DNA from: Gammaproteobacteria bacterium
GTDB lineage: Bacteria > Pseudomonadota > Gammaproteobacteria > Steroidobacterales > Steroidobacteraceae
Reading direction: 5' to 3'
Length of the DNA: 39,504 nucleotides
Assembly: GCA_015655465.1 (NCBI GenBank)
Contig: JAATEY010000116.1
Span: 1 to 39,504, forward strand
Under the pieces are notes generated by a model, which did no database searches, was not told the origin of the DNA, and saw nothing but the letters and a program-made list of their open reading frames with translations. The position numbers and the translations under genes were made by a program. Positions 16,928 through 25,478 of the stretch are shown here, piece after piece (the first letter of the stretch is position 1; each line of letters starts with the position of its first letter).

Positions 16928-18832
16928 ATGCTGCGCAAGGCCTTCATCGTCTGCCTGCTTGCTGCAACGTCTGGCATGACGTCGCTGCCGGCAGCGGCTG
17001 CGCGCAAGAAGGCGGACAGGATTCCTGCTACCCGCGTGCAGGATCTGCACTACGGCGATGTGCTGTTCCAGACCTTCATCGGCGAGGATTTCGAAGCCCT
17101 TACACGTCTGGAAGCCTATTCCCTGTGGCAGCAGATGCCGCATCACAAGGGCGAGGCGGACCTGCTGGCCGGGGGGCTGTACCTGCAGCTTGGCATGCAC
17201 AATGAAGCGGGGCGGCGCTTCGAGACACTGCTGGGCCCGGAGATTCCGGCCAGTGTGAAGGCGCGCGCCTGGTTCTATCTCGCCAAGGTCTGGTATGTGC
17301 GCGGCTACTACGATCGCACCATCGACTCGCTGGGCAGGATAGAAGGCAAGCTGGAACCTGCGCAGGAAGCCGAGCGGGTGCACCTTGCGGCCAACGCGCT
17401 GATGCATCTGGAACGTTACGACGATGCCATCGCATTGCTCAGTGGCTGGACCAGCCGCAGCACCTGGATGCAGTACGCGCGCTTCAATCTCGGGGTGGCG
17501 CTGTTGCGCAGCAATCGCCTCGCCGACGGCGCGCAGTTCCTCGATGCCGTAGGTGCCCAGCACAGCCGCGACGAAGAAATGCTGGCGTTGCAGGACAAGG
17601 CCAATCTCGCGCTGGGTTTTGCCTACATGCAGGCCAATGACCCTGCAAAGGCCATGCAGAGCCTCGAGCGTGTGCGGCTGGATGGGCCGCAGTCCAGCCG
17701 CGCGTTGCTGGGGCTGGGCTGGGCCAATGCGGCGCTTGAAAAATACGACGACGCGTTGACTCCCTGGCTTGCGCTGCGCGAGCGCAACCTGCTGGATGCT
17801 GCCGTGCAGGAAGCCTGGCTCGCCGTCCCCTATGCCTTTTCCAGGCTGGGCGCCAATGCCCAGGCCGCCGAGTACTACGAGCAGGCGCTCACTTCCTTCG
17901 GCAGTGAGCAGGGGCGCATCGATGCCTCCATCGCCCGTATCCGCGAGGGCGGCCTGCTGAACAACCTGCTGGGCGCAGACGATGCCAACTCCCCGCAGCG
18001 CGGCTGGTTCTGGCAGCTGCAGGAACTGCCGGATGCGCCCGAGTCGCGCTACCTGTTCCCGGTGCTGGCCAGCAATGACTTCCAGGAAGGCCTGAAGAAC
18101 TTCCGCGACCTTGCCTATCTCGGGTCGACGTTGTCGCGCTGGGACGAAAACATGGTGGTCTACGCCAACATGATCGAGACGCGCGAGAAGGCCTATGCCG
18201 AGCGCATCCCGCGCGCGGACGCACTGCTCGCCGGCGGCGCAACCGAGGCGCTGGCCTCACGTCGCAAGGCAGTGGAAGGGCGCTTCAACGACATCATCAT
18301 CATGGAAGACGTGGCCGCCCTGGGTACGGCGGAGCAGCGTGCGCAGTGGCAGCGTATTGCCGGGATCGAGGCCGGGTTGGCGGCAGAGCCCGACAGTGAG
18401 GAAACCACCGCGAAGCGCGACCGGCTGCGCCTGGTGAAGGGCGTGCTGTACTGGGATCTGCGCCAGAGTTATCGCGAGCGGCTGAATCGGCAGCGTGGGG
18501 AGTTGAAGTCCCTGGACGCCGCGCTGGCCGAGGCCAATCGGCGCTGGCTGCGGGTCGAGCAGGCGCGCAGGACGGCGCCGAGCACCACCGGCGACTTTGC
18601 AGCGCGGATCGATGCACTGCAGGCGCGCATGACATCGCTGCGTGCCAAGCTGCGCGATGCAGCGAAGGCGCAGAGTGACCTGCTCGCCGATATCGCCGTG
18701 GCGGAACTCGAGACGCAGAAGCAGCGCATCGCCGACTACGAGCTCCAGGCCCGCTTCGCGCTCGCAACCATTTATGACCGCGCGGCAGAATCGCCGCGGC
18801 CCGCACCCGCACCCGGCGCAGGTACGCCATGA
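16928..18832 (+). CDS. secreted tetratricopeptide-repeat protein, 634 aa
   Basis: Signal peptide; TPR-like helical repeats (ARAWFYLAKVWYVRGYYDRTIDSLGRI, SRALLGLGWANAALEKYDDALTPW). Confidence 0.8.
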   Translation: MLRKAFIVCLLAATSGMTSLPAAAARKKADRIPATRVQDLHYGDVLFQTFIGEDFEALTRLEAYSLWQQMPHHKGEADLLAGGLYLQLGMHNEAGRRFETLLGPEIPASVKARAWFYLAKVWYVRGYYDRTIDSLGRIEGKLEPAQEAERVHLAANALMHLERYDDAIALLSGWTSRSTWMQYARFNLGVALLRSNRLADGAQFLDAVGAQHSRDEEMLALQDKANLALGFAYMQANDPAKAMQSLERVRLDGPQSSRALLGLGWANAALEKYDDALTPWLALRERNLLDAAVQEAWLAVPYAFSRLGANAQAAEYYEQALTSFGSEQGRIDASIARIREGGLLNNLLGADDANSPQRGWFWQLQELPDAPESRYLFPVLASNDFQEGLKNFRDLAYLGSTLSRWDENMVVYANMIETREKAYAERIPRADALLAGGATEALASRRKAVEGRFNDIIIMEDVAALGTAEQRAQWQRIAGIEAGLAAEPDSEETTAKRDRLRLVKGVLYWDLRQSYRERLNRQRGELKSLDAALAEANRRWLRVEQARRTAPSTTGDFAARIDALQARMTSLRAKLRDAAKAQSDLLADIAVAELETQKQRIADYELQARFALATIYDRAAESPRPAPAPGAGTP

Positions 18833-21800
18833 AGCTGCGGCGCACAGTGTGGATGGCCGCAGCAGCAGTGGCGATCAGCAGCGCCGCTTTCGGCGCGGCC
18901 AGATCGCAGCCGGCGCCGACACTCAAGGATCTGCCCCGGCGCCAGGTCGAGATCCGCAAGGATGCACCGACGGACAACAATGCCGCCAAGGCGATGGACA
19001 ACTACCGGAAATTCCTGGAACTGCAGAAAACCGACCCGGCCCTGCGTGCCGAGGCGCTGCGGCGGCTCGGCGACCTGTCGCTGGAAAATGGCGAGCTGGA
19101 ACGCATGGAGACCGAAGTCACGCGAGTGGATCTCGGCGGCGCGGAAGCGATCCGGCTTTACACGCTGCTGCTGAAGGCGCATCCGGACTACCCGCGCAAT
19201 GACCAGGTGCTCTACCAGCTGGCACGCGCCTACGAAACCACCGGTCAGCCCGACAAGGCGCTGGCGACCCTGGACGACATCGTGCGCCGCTATCCCGCGT
19301 CGCGTGACCTTGCCGAGTTGCATTTCCGTCGTGGCGAGCTGCTGTTCTCGGCGCAGAAATACCGCGATGCGGAAGCGGCCTATGCGGAGGTCACCCGCCG
19401 CGGTGCCGGAGCTTTCTACCAGCAGGGTCTGTACAAGCAGGGTTGGGCGCTGTTCAAGCAGAACCTGAACGAGGAAAGCCTGCCGGTGTTTGCGCGCCTG
19501 CTCGACGTCAAGCTGCGCGATGCCTCTGCCGCGCGTGGCTTCCGGCCGCTCGAATCCCTGCCGCGCGCCGATCGTGAGATCGTGGACGACACGCTGCGCG
19601 TGATGAGCGTGACGTTCTCGTATGCAGAGAGCATCGAACCGCTCAACCGCTTCGTCGACAGCATCGGCAAACCTCCGTATGCCGCATTGCTGTATGCGCG
19701 CCTCGGCGACCTCTATGTCGACAAGCAGCGCTACCAGGACGGTGCCGCGGCCTATCGCGCCTTCGTGGTGCGGGAACCGGACAACGAGTTCTCGCCCGGC
19801 CTTTCGACGCAGACCATCGAGGCCTACCGCAAGGGCGGGTTCGCCCAGCTGGTGCTCCAGGGCAAGCGCGAGTACGTCGAGAACTACAATCTCGGCACCA
19901 GCTTCTGGCAGGGCCGCGACCGCGCCAACTATCCGCAGGTGATCGCCGAGATCAAGGCGCACCTCGCCGATCTGGCTGCCTACCACCATGCAGCGGCGCA
20001 GAAGAGCAGGCATGCGGACGATTTCGCCCAGGCTGCACGCTGGTATCGCCTGCAGTTGCAGTCCTTTCCCCAGGATCCGGAATCCGCGCAGGTCAATTTC
20101 CGCCTGGCTGACGTGCTCTACGAAGGTGGCCAGTTTGCTGCCGCGGTCGATGAATTCGAACGCTCCGCCTACGCCTATCCGGTGGGTCCGGATTCCGCCA
20201 AGGCCGCCTATGCGGCGCTCGGTGCCTACCAGAAGCAGCAGCCGCTGCTCGCGGAAGGCGAGCGCGCGGCCTGGAAACTGCGCTCCATCGAATCGGGTGT
20301 GAAATTTGCGCAGGCCTTTCCTGAGCATCCAGACGGATCCGGTGTGCTGGCCCGCGCCGCCCAGGATCTGTACGCCGCGAAGAATCTGCCGCGTGCCATC
20401 GAAGTGGCGGCTCTGGTGGTCAACCGGAATCCTGCGGCCAGTACCGCGCAGCAGCGCATCGCGCATGGCGTGGTGGGTCAGGCGCGCTTTGACCAGGGCG
20501 AGTTCCAGGCCGCTGAACAGTCGTGGTTGCGGGCGCGTGAACTCGCCGCCGACGATCCCGCGCTGCAGAAGAGCCTCACCGAGCAATTGTCGGTGGCGGT
20601 GTATCGCCAGGCCGAGGCCAGGCGTGCCGCAGGCGATACGGCGGGCGCGGCCGATGATTTTCTGCGTGTGGCAAGCGTGGCGCCGGGCACGGCAGCAGTG
20701 GAAACAGCCCGGTACGACGCCGCCGCCGAACTGATCAAGGCCAGGGACTGGCCGCGCGCCATCGGTGTACTGGAGGCATTCCGGCGCGACTACCCGAAGA
20801 GCAGGCAGCAGCCTGATGTCACGCAGAAGCTGGCGGTGGCCTACATGGAGGGCGGTCGCGCGGATGCCGCAGCTGCGGAGTTCGAGCGCATTGCAGACGC
20901 CAGGGACCAGGCGCCGGCATTGCGGCTCGAAGCGCTTGGAATCGCTGCGGATCAATACGAAAAAAGCGGCAACGACGCGAAGACCATCGCATTGCTGGAA
21001 CGCCTGGTTGCCGGGTTTCCGGCGCCCGTGGCGGAGCGGATCGAGACCCGCCAGCGTCTGGCGGACTTTGCGGCCAGGGCCGGCAACAACGAACGGGTCG
21101 CCTACTGGCAGCGTGAAATCGTGAAGGCCGATGCCAGCGCGGCAGCAGCCCGCAGTGATCGCACGCGTTACCTGGCTGCCAGGGCCAGTCTGGCGCTGGC
21201 AGCGCCGGCGCGCGACAGCTTCCGCGCCCTGAAGCTCGGCTCGCCGCTGCAGCGTTCCCTGGCGGTCAAGCGCCGCGCGCTCGAAACCGCGCTCGCGGGC
21301 TACAAGGCCGCCGCCGCGTACAACATTGCCGAAGTGACCACGCAGGCCAGCTTCGAGATCGCCGAGCTCTACGGTCAGCTCGGCGCAGACCTGATCGCGT
21401 CGGAGCGGCCGAAGAAGCAGTCCGCCGAGGTGCGCGAGCAGTACGACCTGATGCTGGAAGAGCTGGCGACACCGATCGAGGAACAGGCCATCGCCCTGCA
21501 TGAGGCCAACGTGGCGCATGCCCGCGACGGCATTTTCGACGCCGGCGTGAAGGCGAGCTACGCTGCTCTCGCCAGGCTGCTGCCGGCCCGCTATGGCAAG
21601 ACCGAGTTGCCGGGCAACTACCATGATTCGCTGGTACTGCCGGTGGGCATGCAGCCGGTGGCGGAGGCTGGCGCGGGTGGCGCGGGAGTTGCGCCACGGG
21701 CCGCTGCTCCACAGCCTTCGGGGCGACTGGTGGCACAGCACGAGCGCGCGCTGGCGCAGGCCAATGCGGGCCAGGCAGCGGATGCCGAGCTCGAATTCAG

Positions 21801-22233
21801 GCGGCTGATGGAGGCCACGCCGGAATTCGGTGGTGCGGCCTACAACCTCGGTGTGTTGCTGTTCGGCCTGCAGCGGCTGGACGAGGCTGAAGCTGCCCTG
21901 CTCGAAGCCGCGCGCCGCGCGCCGCGCAGTGACGTGGCACTGACCGAACTCGGACTGGTGCAGCGGCAGCTCGGCAAGTTTGCCGCCGCCGCCGCTTCCT
22001 ACGAGAGGGCACTGCAGGCCAATCCGGAGCATGCTCCGGCATGGCGCAATCTCGGTGTCGTACGCGATATGTATCTTGGCGATCCCGCAGCCGCGGTGGA
22101 GCCATTCGAGCGTTACAAGGCGCTCACCGGTGAGGACCGGCCCATTACCAGCTGGATTGCAGATGTGAAGCAACGTGCCGGCAGGCGCGATGCCGCAATA
22201 TCCACGCCGGAAGCAAAGGCGGAGGTCCGATGA
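18829..22233 (+). CDS. large secreted tetratricopeptide-repeat protein, 1134 aa
   Basis: Signal peptide; many TPRs (NDQVLYQLARAYETTGQPDKALATLDDIVRRYPAS; GGAAYNLGVLLFGLQRLDEAEAALLEAARRAP); 4-nt ATGA overlap with the upstream gene. Confidence 0.85.
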   Translation: MKLRRTVWMAAAAVAISSAAFGAARSQPAPTLKDLPRRQVEIRKDAPTDNNAAKAMDNYRKFLELQKTDPALRAEALRRLGDLSLENGELERMETEVTRVDLGGAEAIRLYTLLLKAHPDYPRNDQVLYQLARAYETTGQPDKALATLDDIVRRYPASRDLAELHFRRGELLFSAQKYRDAEAAYAEVTRRGAGAFYQQGLYKQGWALFKQNLNEESLPVFARLLDVKLRDASAARGFRPLESLPRADREIVDDTLRVMSVTFSYAESIEPLNRFVDSIGKPPYAALLYARLGDLYVDKQRYQDGAAAYRAFVVREPDNEFSPGLSTQTIEAYRKGGFAQLVLQGKREYVENYNLGTSFWQGRDRANYPQVIAEIKAHLADLAAYHHAAAQKSRHADDFAQAARWYRLQLQSFPQDPESAQVNFRLADVLYEGGQFAAAVDEFERSAYAYPVGPDSAKAAYAALGAYQKQQPLLAEGERAAWKLRSIESGVKFAQAFPEHPDGSGVLARAAQDLYAAKNLPRAIEVAALVVNRNPAASTAQQRIAHGVVGQARFDQGEFQAAEQSWLRARELAADDPALQKSLTEQLSVAVYRQAEARRAAGDTAGAADDFLRVASVAPGTAAVETARYDAAAELIKARDWPRAIGVLEAFRRDYPKSRQQPDVTQKLAVAYMEGGRADAAAAEFERIADARDQAPALRLEALGIAADQYEKSGNDAKTIALLERLVAGFPAPVAERIETRQRLADFAARAGNNERVAYWQREIVKADASAAAARSDRTRYLAARASLALAAPARDSFRALKLGSPLQRSLAVKRRALETALAGYKAAAAYNIAEVTTQASFEIAELYGQLGADLIASERPKKQSAEVREQYDLMLEELATPIEEQAIALHEANVAHARDGIFDAGVKASYAALARLLPARYGKTELPGNYHDSLVLPVGMQPVAEAGAGGAGVAPRAAAPQPSGRLVAQHERALAQANAGQAADAELEFRRLMEATPEFGGAAYNLGVLLFGLQRLDEAEAALLEAARRAPRSDVALTELGLVQRQLGKFAAAAASYERALQANPEHAPAWRNLGVVRDMYLGDPAAAVEPFERYKALTGEDRPITSWIADVKQRAGRRDAAISTPEAKAEVR

Positions 22234-22679
22234 GGCATGCAATACTGAAATGGTCGCTGCTGATGCTGGTTGCGCCGGCATGGGCCATGGAGCCTGTTCC
22301 CGCCGCCACCGCGGCGCCAGCGCCTGCCGTTCCGCCAGCGTCGACCGTCAAACCTGCAGCAGCTGCACAGGCATCCCGTTCACTCGAACCCGCGGTGCGG
22401 ACAACACCGCCCGCAGTGGCAAAGCCGGCACAGGACCGGCTCGAACTTGACGCGACCCAGATCACGGGCAACCGTGAGTTGCCGCGGGTGCTCTACGTGG
22501 TTCCCTGGAAGCACCCTGATCTGGGGGATCTGTCCGGCAAGCCGGCCAACAGCCTGCTGGATGAAGTTCTGGCACCGGTGGATCGTGACGTCTTTCGGCG
22601 ACAGAACCGCTACTACCAGGCCCTGAAGCCGGACTCGGCCGGCGCGGGCAAGGCCACTGGCACAGAGGGTGAGAAATAG
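22230..22679 (+). CDS. hypothetical secreted protein, 149 aa
   Basis: ATGA overlap with upstream TPR gene; signal peptide, Ala/Pro-rich linker, then compact domain LELDATQITGNRELPRVLYVVPWKHPDLGDLSGKPANSLLDEVLAPVDRDVFRRQNRYYQ. Confidence 0.75.
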   Translation: MRHAILKWSLLMLVAPAWAMEPVPAATAAPAPAVPPASTVKPAAAAQASRSLEPAVRTTPPAVAKPAQDRLELDATQITGNRELPRVLYVVPWKHPDLGDLSGKPANSLLDEVLAPVDRDVFRRQNRYYQALKPDSAGAGKATGTEGEK

Positions 22680-22749
22680 GTCGCAGCAATTTCGCTGCAT
22701 AGGTTTCAAGGTGCGCAGGAGTCTTGCGCACCAGCAAGGGAGTCTCCAG

Positions 22750-23406
22750 ATGGATGTCTTTTCGACGATTGCCCGCTTCTTCCAGAACGGTGGGCACTTC
22801 ATGTATCCAATCGCGGTGGTGCTGGTCATCGGCCTCGCGATTGCCCTTGAGCGCTATGTGTATCTGACGGTTACACGCAGCCGCAACCGCGCCACGTGGC
22901 AGCAGGTCGAGCCGCTGCTCGGGCAGGGCGATTTCCGCCAGGCGGCACAGGTCGCATCGCAGTCGGAATCCGCGGTGGGACAGATCCTCACCTACGGCCT
23001 GACGCGCATCCAGAACGCCAAGCGCCGTGACGACATCGAGAAGGCCATGGAAGAAAGCCTGATGGGTATCGTGCCGAAGCTTGAAAAGCGTACCCACTAC
23101 CTCGCGACTTTCGCGAACCTGGCAACCCTGCTGGGTCTGCTCGGCACCGTGATGGGCCTGATCAGCGCGTTCAGCGCCGTGGCCACGGTGAATCCGGCCG
23201 AAAAGGCGAACCTGCTGTCCGCCAGTATCTCGGTGGCGATGAACTGCACGGCCTTCGGTCTGATGACTGCAGTGCCGTTGCTGGTCATCCATGCCGTCAT
23301 CCAGACCAAGACCACCGAACTGATCGACAGCCTGGAGATGGCCTCGGTGAAGTTCCTGAACTCCATCGTGGAGCGCCGTACGGAAGCAGCCCAGGCCAGC
23401 GCCTGA
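22750..23406 (+). CDS. MotA/TolQ/ExbB proton channel family protein
   Basis: GGHFMYPIAVVLVIGLAIALERYVYL; HYLATFANLATLLGLLGTVMGLISAFSAV; MNCTAFGLMTAVPLLVIHAVIQTKT. ATG 22750. Confidence 0.93.
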   Translation: MDVFSTIARFFQNGGHFMYPIAVVLVIGLAIALERYVYLTVTRSRNRATWQQVEPLLGQGDFRQAAQVASQSESAVGQILTYGLTRIQNAKRRDDIEKAMEESLMGIVPKLEKRTHYLATFANLATLLGLLGTVMGLISAFSAVATVNPAEKANLLSASISVAMNCTAFGLMTAVPLLVIHAVIQTKTTELIDSLEMASVKFLNSIVERRTEAAQASA

Positions 23407-23447
23407 AGTACCGGTGCAAGTCCAGCCGACTGTAAGGATTCGTTCCG

Positions 23448-23978
23448 ATGCGTCGTAACTACGCCATGCGCAAGCTTGAGCGGCGGCACCGCAAACCCGC
23501 GGAGCTGCTGCTCGTGCCCATGATCGACATCTTCACGGTGCTGGTCACTTTCCTGCTGATGACGGCGGTGTTCTCGCGCACCGTGATCCTGGAGCTGAAA
23601 CTCCCCAGCCAGAGCGCGGATTCGGTTCCACTGCCACCCGGCCTGAGGCTGGAAGTGCTGCTGCGCCAGAACATGGTGCAGGTGGCCGACAGCAACTCGG
23701 GCCCGCTCAAGACTTTTCCGCGCAAGGACCGCAGTCAGCCCTACGACCTCGCAGGACTTGCCGCATTTCTCCAGGAGGTCAAGGCGAAGTATCCCGACAT
23801 GACCGACGCAACGCTGTTGCTGGAGAAGGATATTCCCTACGACTCGCTGGTGCAGGTGATGGATGCCATGCGCCTGGTCGAGCAGCGCCAGGGCACCCAG
23901 CTGGTGCAGGCCGAGCTGTTCCCCAATGTGTCCATTGGCGATGCGCCCGAGATCGATGCGCCGGGAGCAAGGCCATGA
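23448..23978 (+). CDS. ExbD/TolR family protein (first copy)
   Basis: LLLVPMIDIFTVLVTFLLMTAVFSRTVILELKLP with the TM Asp typical of ExbD/TolR. Confidence 0.9.
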   Translation: MRRNYAMRKLERRHRKPAELLLVPMIDIFTVLVTFLLMTAVFSRTVILELKLPSQSADSVPLPPGLRLEVLLRQNMVQVADSNSGPLKTFPRKDRSQPYDLAGLAAFLQEVKAKYPDMTDATLLLEKDIPYDSLVQVMDAMRLVEQRQGTQLVQAELFPNVSIGDAPEIDAPGARP

Positions 23979-24496
23979 TGTCCAGCCGCGCGCGTCGCAT
24001 GATGATGCACCACCTGCGCAACCGGAACGAATCCGAGCTGAACCTGATCCCGATGATCGACATCCTGTCGGTGCTGGTGTCGTTCCTGCTGGTTTATTCC
24101 ACCGAAGTCGAGGTGGTGCAGAACAGCAAGGGCATCGAGATTCCCGAATCGATCGTGACTGCCAAGCCGCGCGAGACGGTGGTGGTCATGCTGACGAAAG
24201 ACGAGCTGTTCGTGCAGGGCGAGCGCGTGGCATCCATCGCCGAAGTGCAGGCCATCGATGGGCTGATCATCGCGCCGCTGCGCGAAGCCCTGCTGCGCCC
24301 GCGCATCATCGGCAAGGCCATGGCCGAGCGCGAGCTGGCTGACCGCGAAGTGACCGTCATGGCCGACAAGACATTGCCTTACGAGGTTCTGAAAAAGGTG
24401 ATGAGCACCTGCACGGACGCCGATTTCGGCAAGATCTCGTTTGCCACCATGCAGAAGGACAAGGCGCTGGCTCCCGGCGCCTTCCAGCCGAAGTAA
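23975..24496 (+). CDS. ExbD/TolR family protein (second copy)
   Basis: ELNLIPMIDILSVLVSFLLVYSTEVEVVQNSKGIEIPES; 4-nt overlap with the first copy. Confidence 0.9.
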   Translation: MMSSRARRMMMHHLRNRNESELNLIPMIDILSVLVSFLLVYSTEVEVVQNSKGIEIPESIVTAKPRETVVVMLTKDELFVQGERVASIAEVQAIDGLIIAPLREALLRPRIIGKAMAERELADREVTVMADKTLPYEVLKKVMSTCTDADFGKISFATMQKDKALAPGAFQPK

Positions 24497-24508
24497 CGCG
24501 GAGCCATC

Positions 24509-25435
24509 GTGGTACTTGCACCTTATTACCGTAGCTACGATCTTCCCTGGGAGGGCGATCCGGACTCGGGCCGGCGCTTCCGTCGCCTGCTGGTCATCGG
24601 CCTCACGCTGTTCGTGGTGCTGGGCATTCTGGTGCCGGTGCTGCATCTGCCGCGGCCGAAGGAAGCCGCTGCAGAAGCAGTGCCGGAGCGCCTTGCCCGA
24701 TTGATGGTGGAGGAGAAGCCCCAACCGCCGCCTCCTCCTCCTCCCCCCCCGGCGCCAGCCGAGCGGCCAAAGCCCGAGAGCAAACCGGAGCCCAGGCCAG
24801 TACCCCAGCCGGTGGATCGCACCGCCGAGGCGCGCAAGCAGGCCGAGCAGTCGCTGAAACGGGTACGCGATGAACTGGAGGATCTGCGCCGCGATCTGAC
24901 CAGGGATCTGCCGAGCCAGACCCGCAATCTCACCGGCGCCGTCGGCGCCGAGAGCAAGGCGGAGCGTTCGCTCATTACATCGAAGGCCGGCGCGGGCAGT
25001 GCCGGCGTGCAATCGACCAACAGCAGCCGTGGCTTCGGTTCCGGCGCCGGTTCGCTGACCGGCCACTCCGCCACCTCGGTCAATTCGCGCGTGGCAGCCA
25101 TCGGTGCGGAGAACAAGGCCATCCGCACCGGCAGCAGTGGCAAGGCCGCCCGCGGCCAGGAGGAAATCGAGCTGGAGTTCGATCGCAACAAGGGCGCGAT
25201 CTATGCGCTGTACAGCCGCGCGCTGCGCGACCGGGCGGACCTGCAGGGCAAGATGGTGCTGGAATTCACCATCGCGCCTTCCGGAGAAGTTACCGCCTGC
25301 CGTGTAGTGTCCAGCGAACTCAATGACCCCGAGCTGGAGCGCAAGATCATTGCGCGTGTGCGCCTGATCCGCTTCACCGCGCGTGATGTGGAAAGCATCA
25401 CCACCACCAAGCCGATCGAGTTCTTCCCGGGCTGA
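24509..25435 (+). CDS. AgmX/PglI-C-terminal-like / TonB-like protein
   Basis: Single N-terminal TM, PQPPPPPPPPPAPAERP linker, coiled-coil-like segment, C-terminal IELEFDRNKGAIYALYSRALRDRADLQGKMVLEFTIAPSGEVTACRVVSSELNDPELERKIIARVRLIRF. Confidence 0.85.
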   Translation: MVLAPYYRSYDLPWEGDPDSGRRFRRLLVIGLTLFVVLGILVPVLHLPRPKEAAAEAVPERLARLMVEEKPQPPPPPPPPPAPAERPKPESKPEPRPVPQPVDRTAEARKQAEQSLKRVRDELEDLRRDLTRDLPSQTRNLTGAVGAESKAERSLITSKAGAGSAGVQSTNSSRGFGSGAGSLTGHSATSVNSRVAAIGAENKAIRTGSSGKAARGQEEIELEFDRNKGAIYALYSRALRDRADLQGKMVLEFTIAPSGEVTACRVVSSELNDPELERKIIARVRLIRFTARDVESITTTKPIEFFPG

Positions 25436-25478
25436 GACTACCTGTCGACCGGGGAAGGCTTCGGCTATCCTCCGGTGA

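Noticed and set aside
18772-22281. 1169-aa minus-strand ORF opposite the large TPR gene
   Set aside because: Antisense shadow of high-GC coding DNA; composition is His/Arg/Gln-rich with no recognisable domain, whereas the plus strand has a signal peptide, TPRs and operon overlaps.
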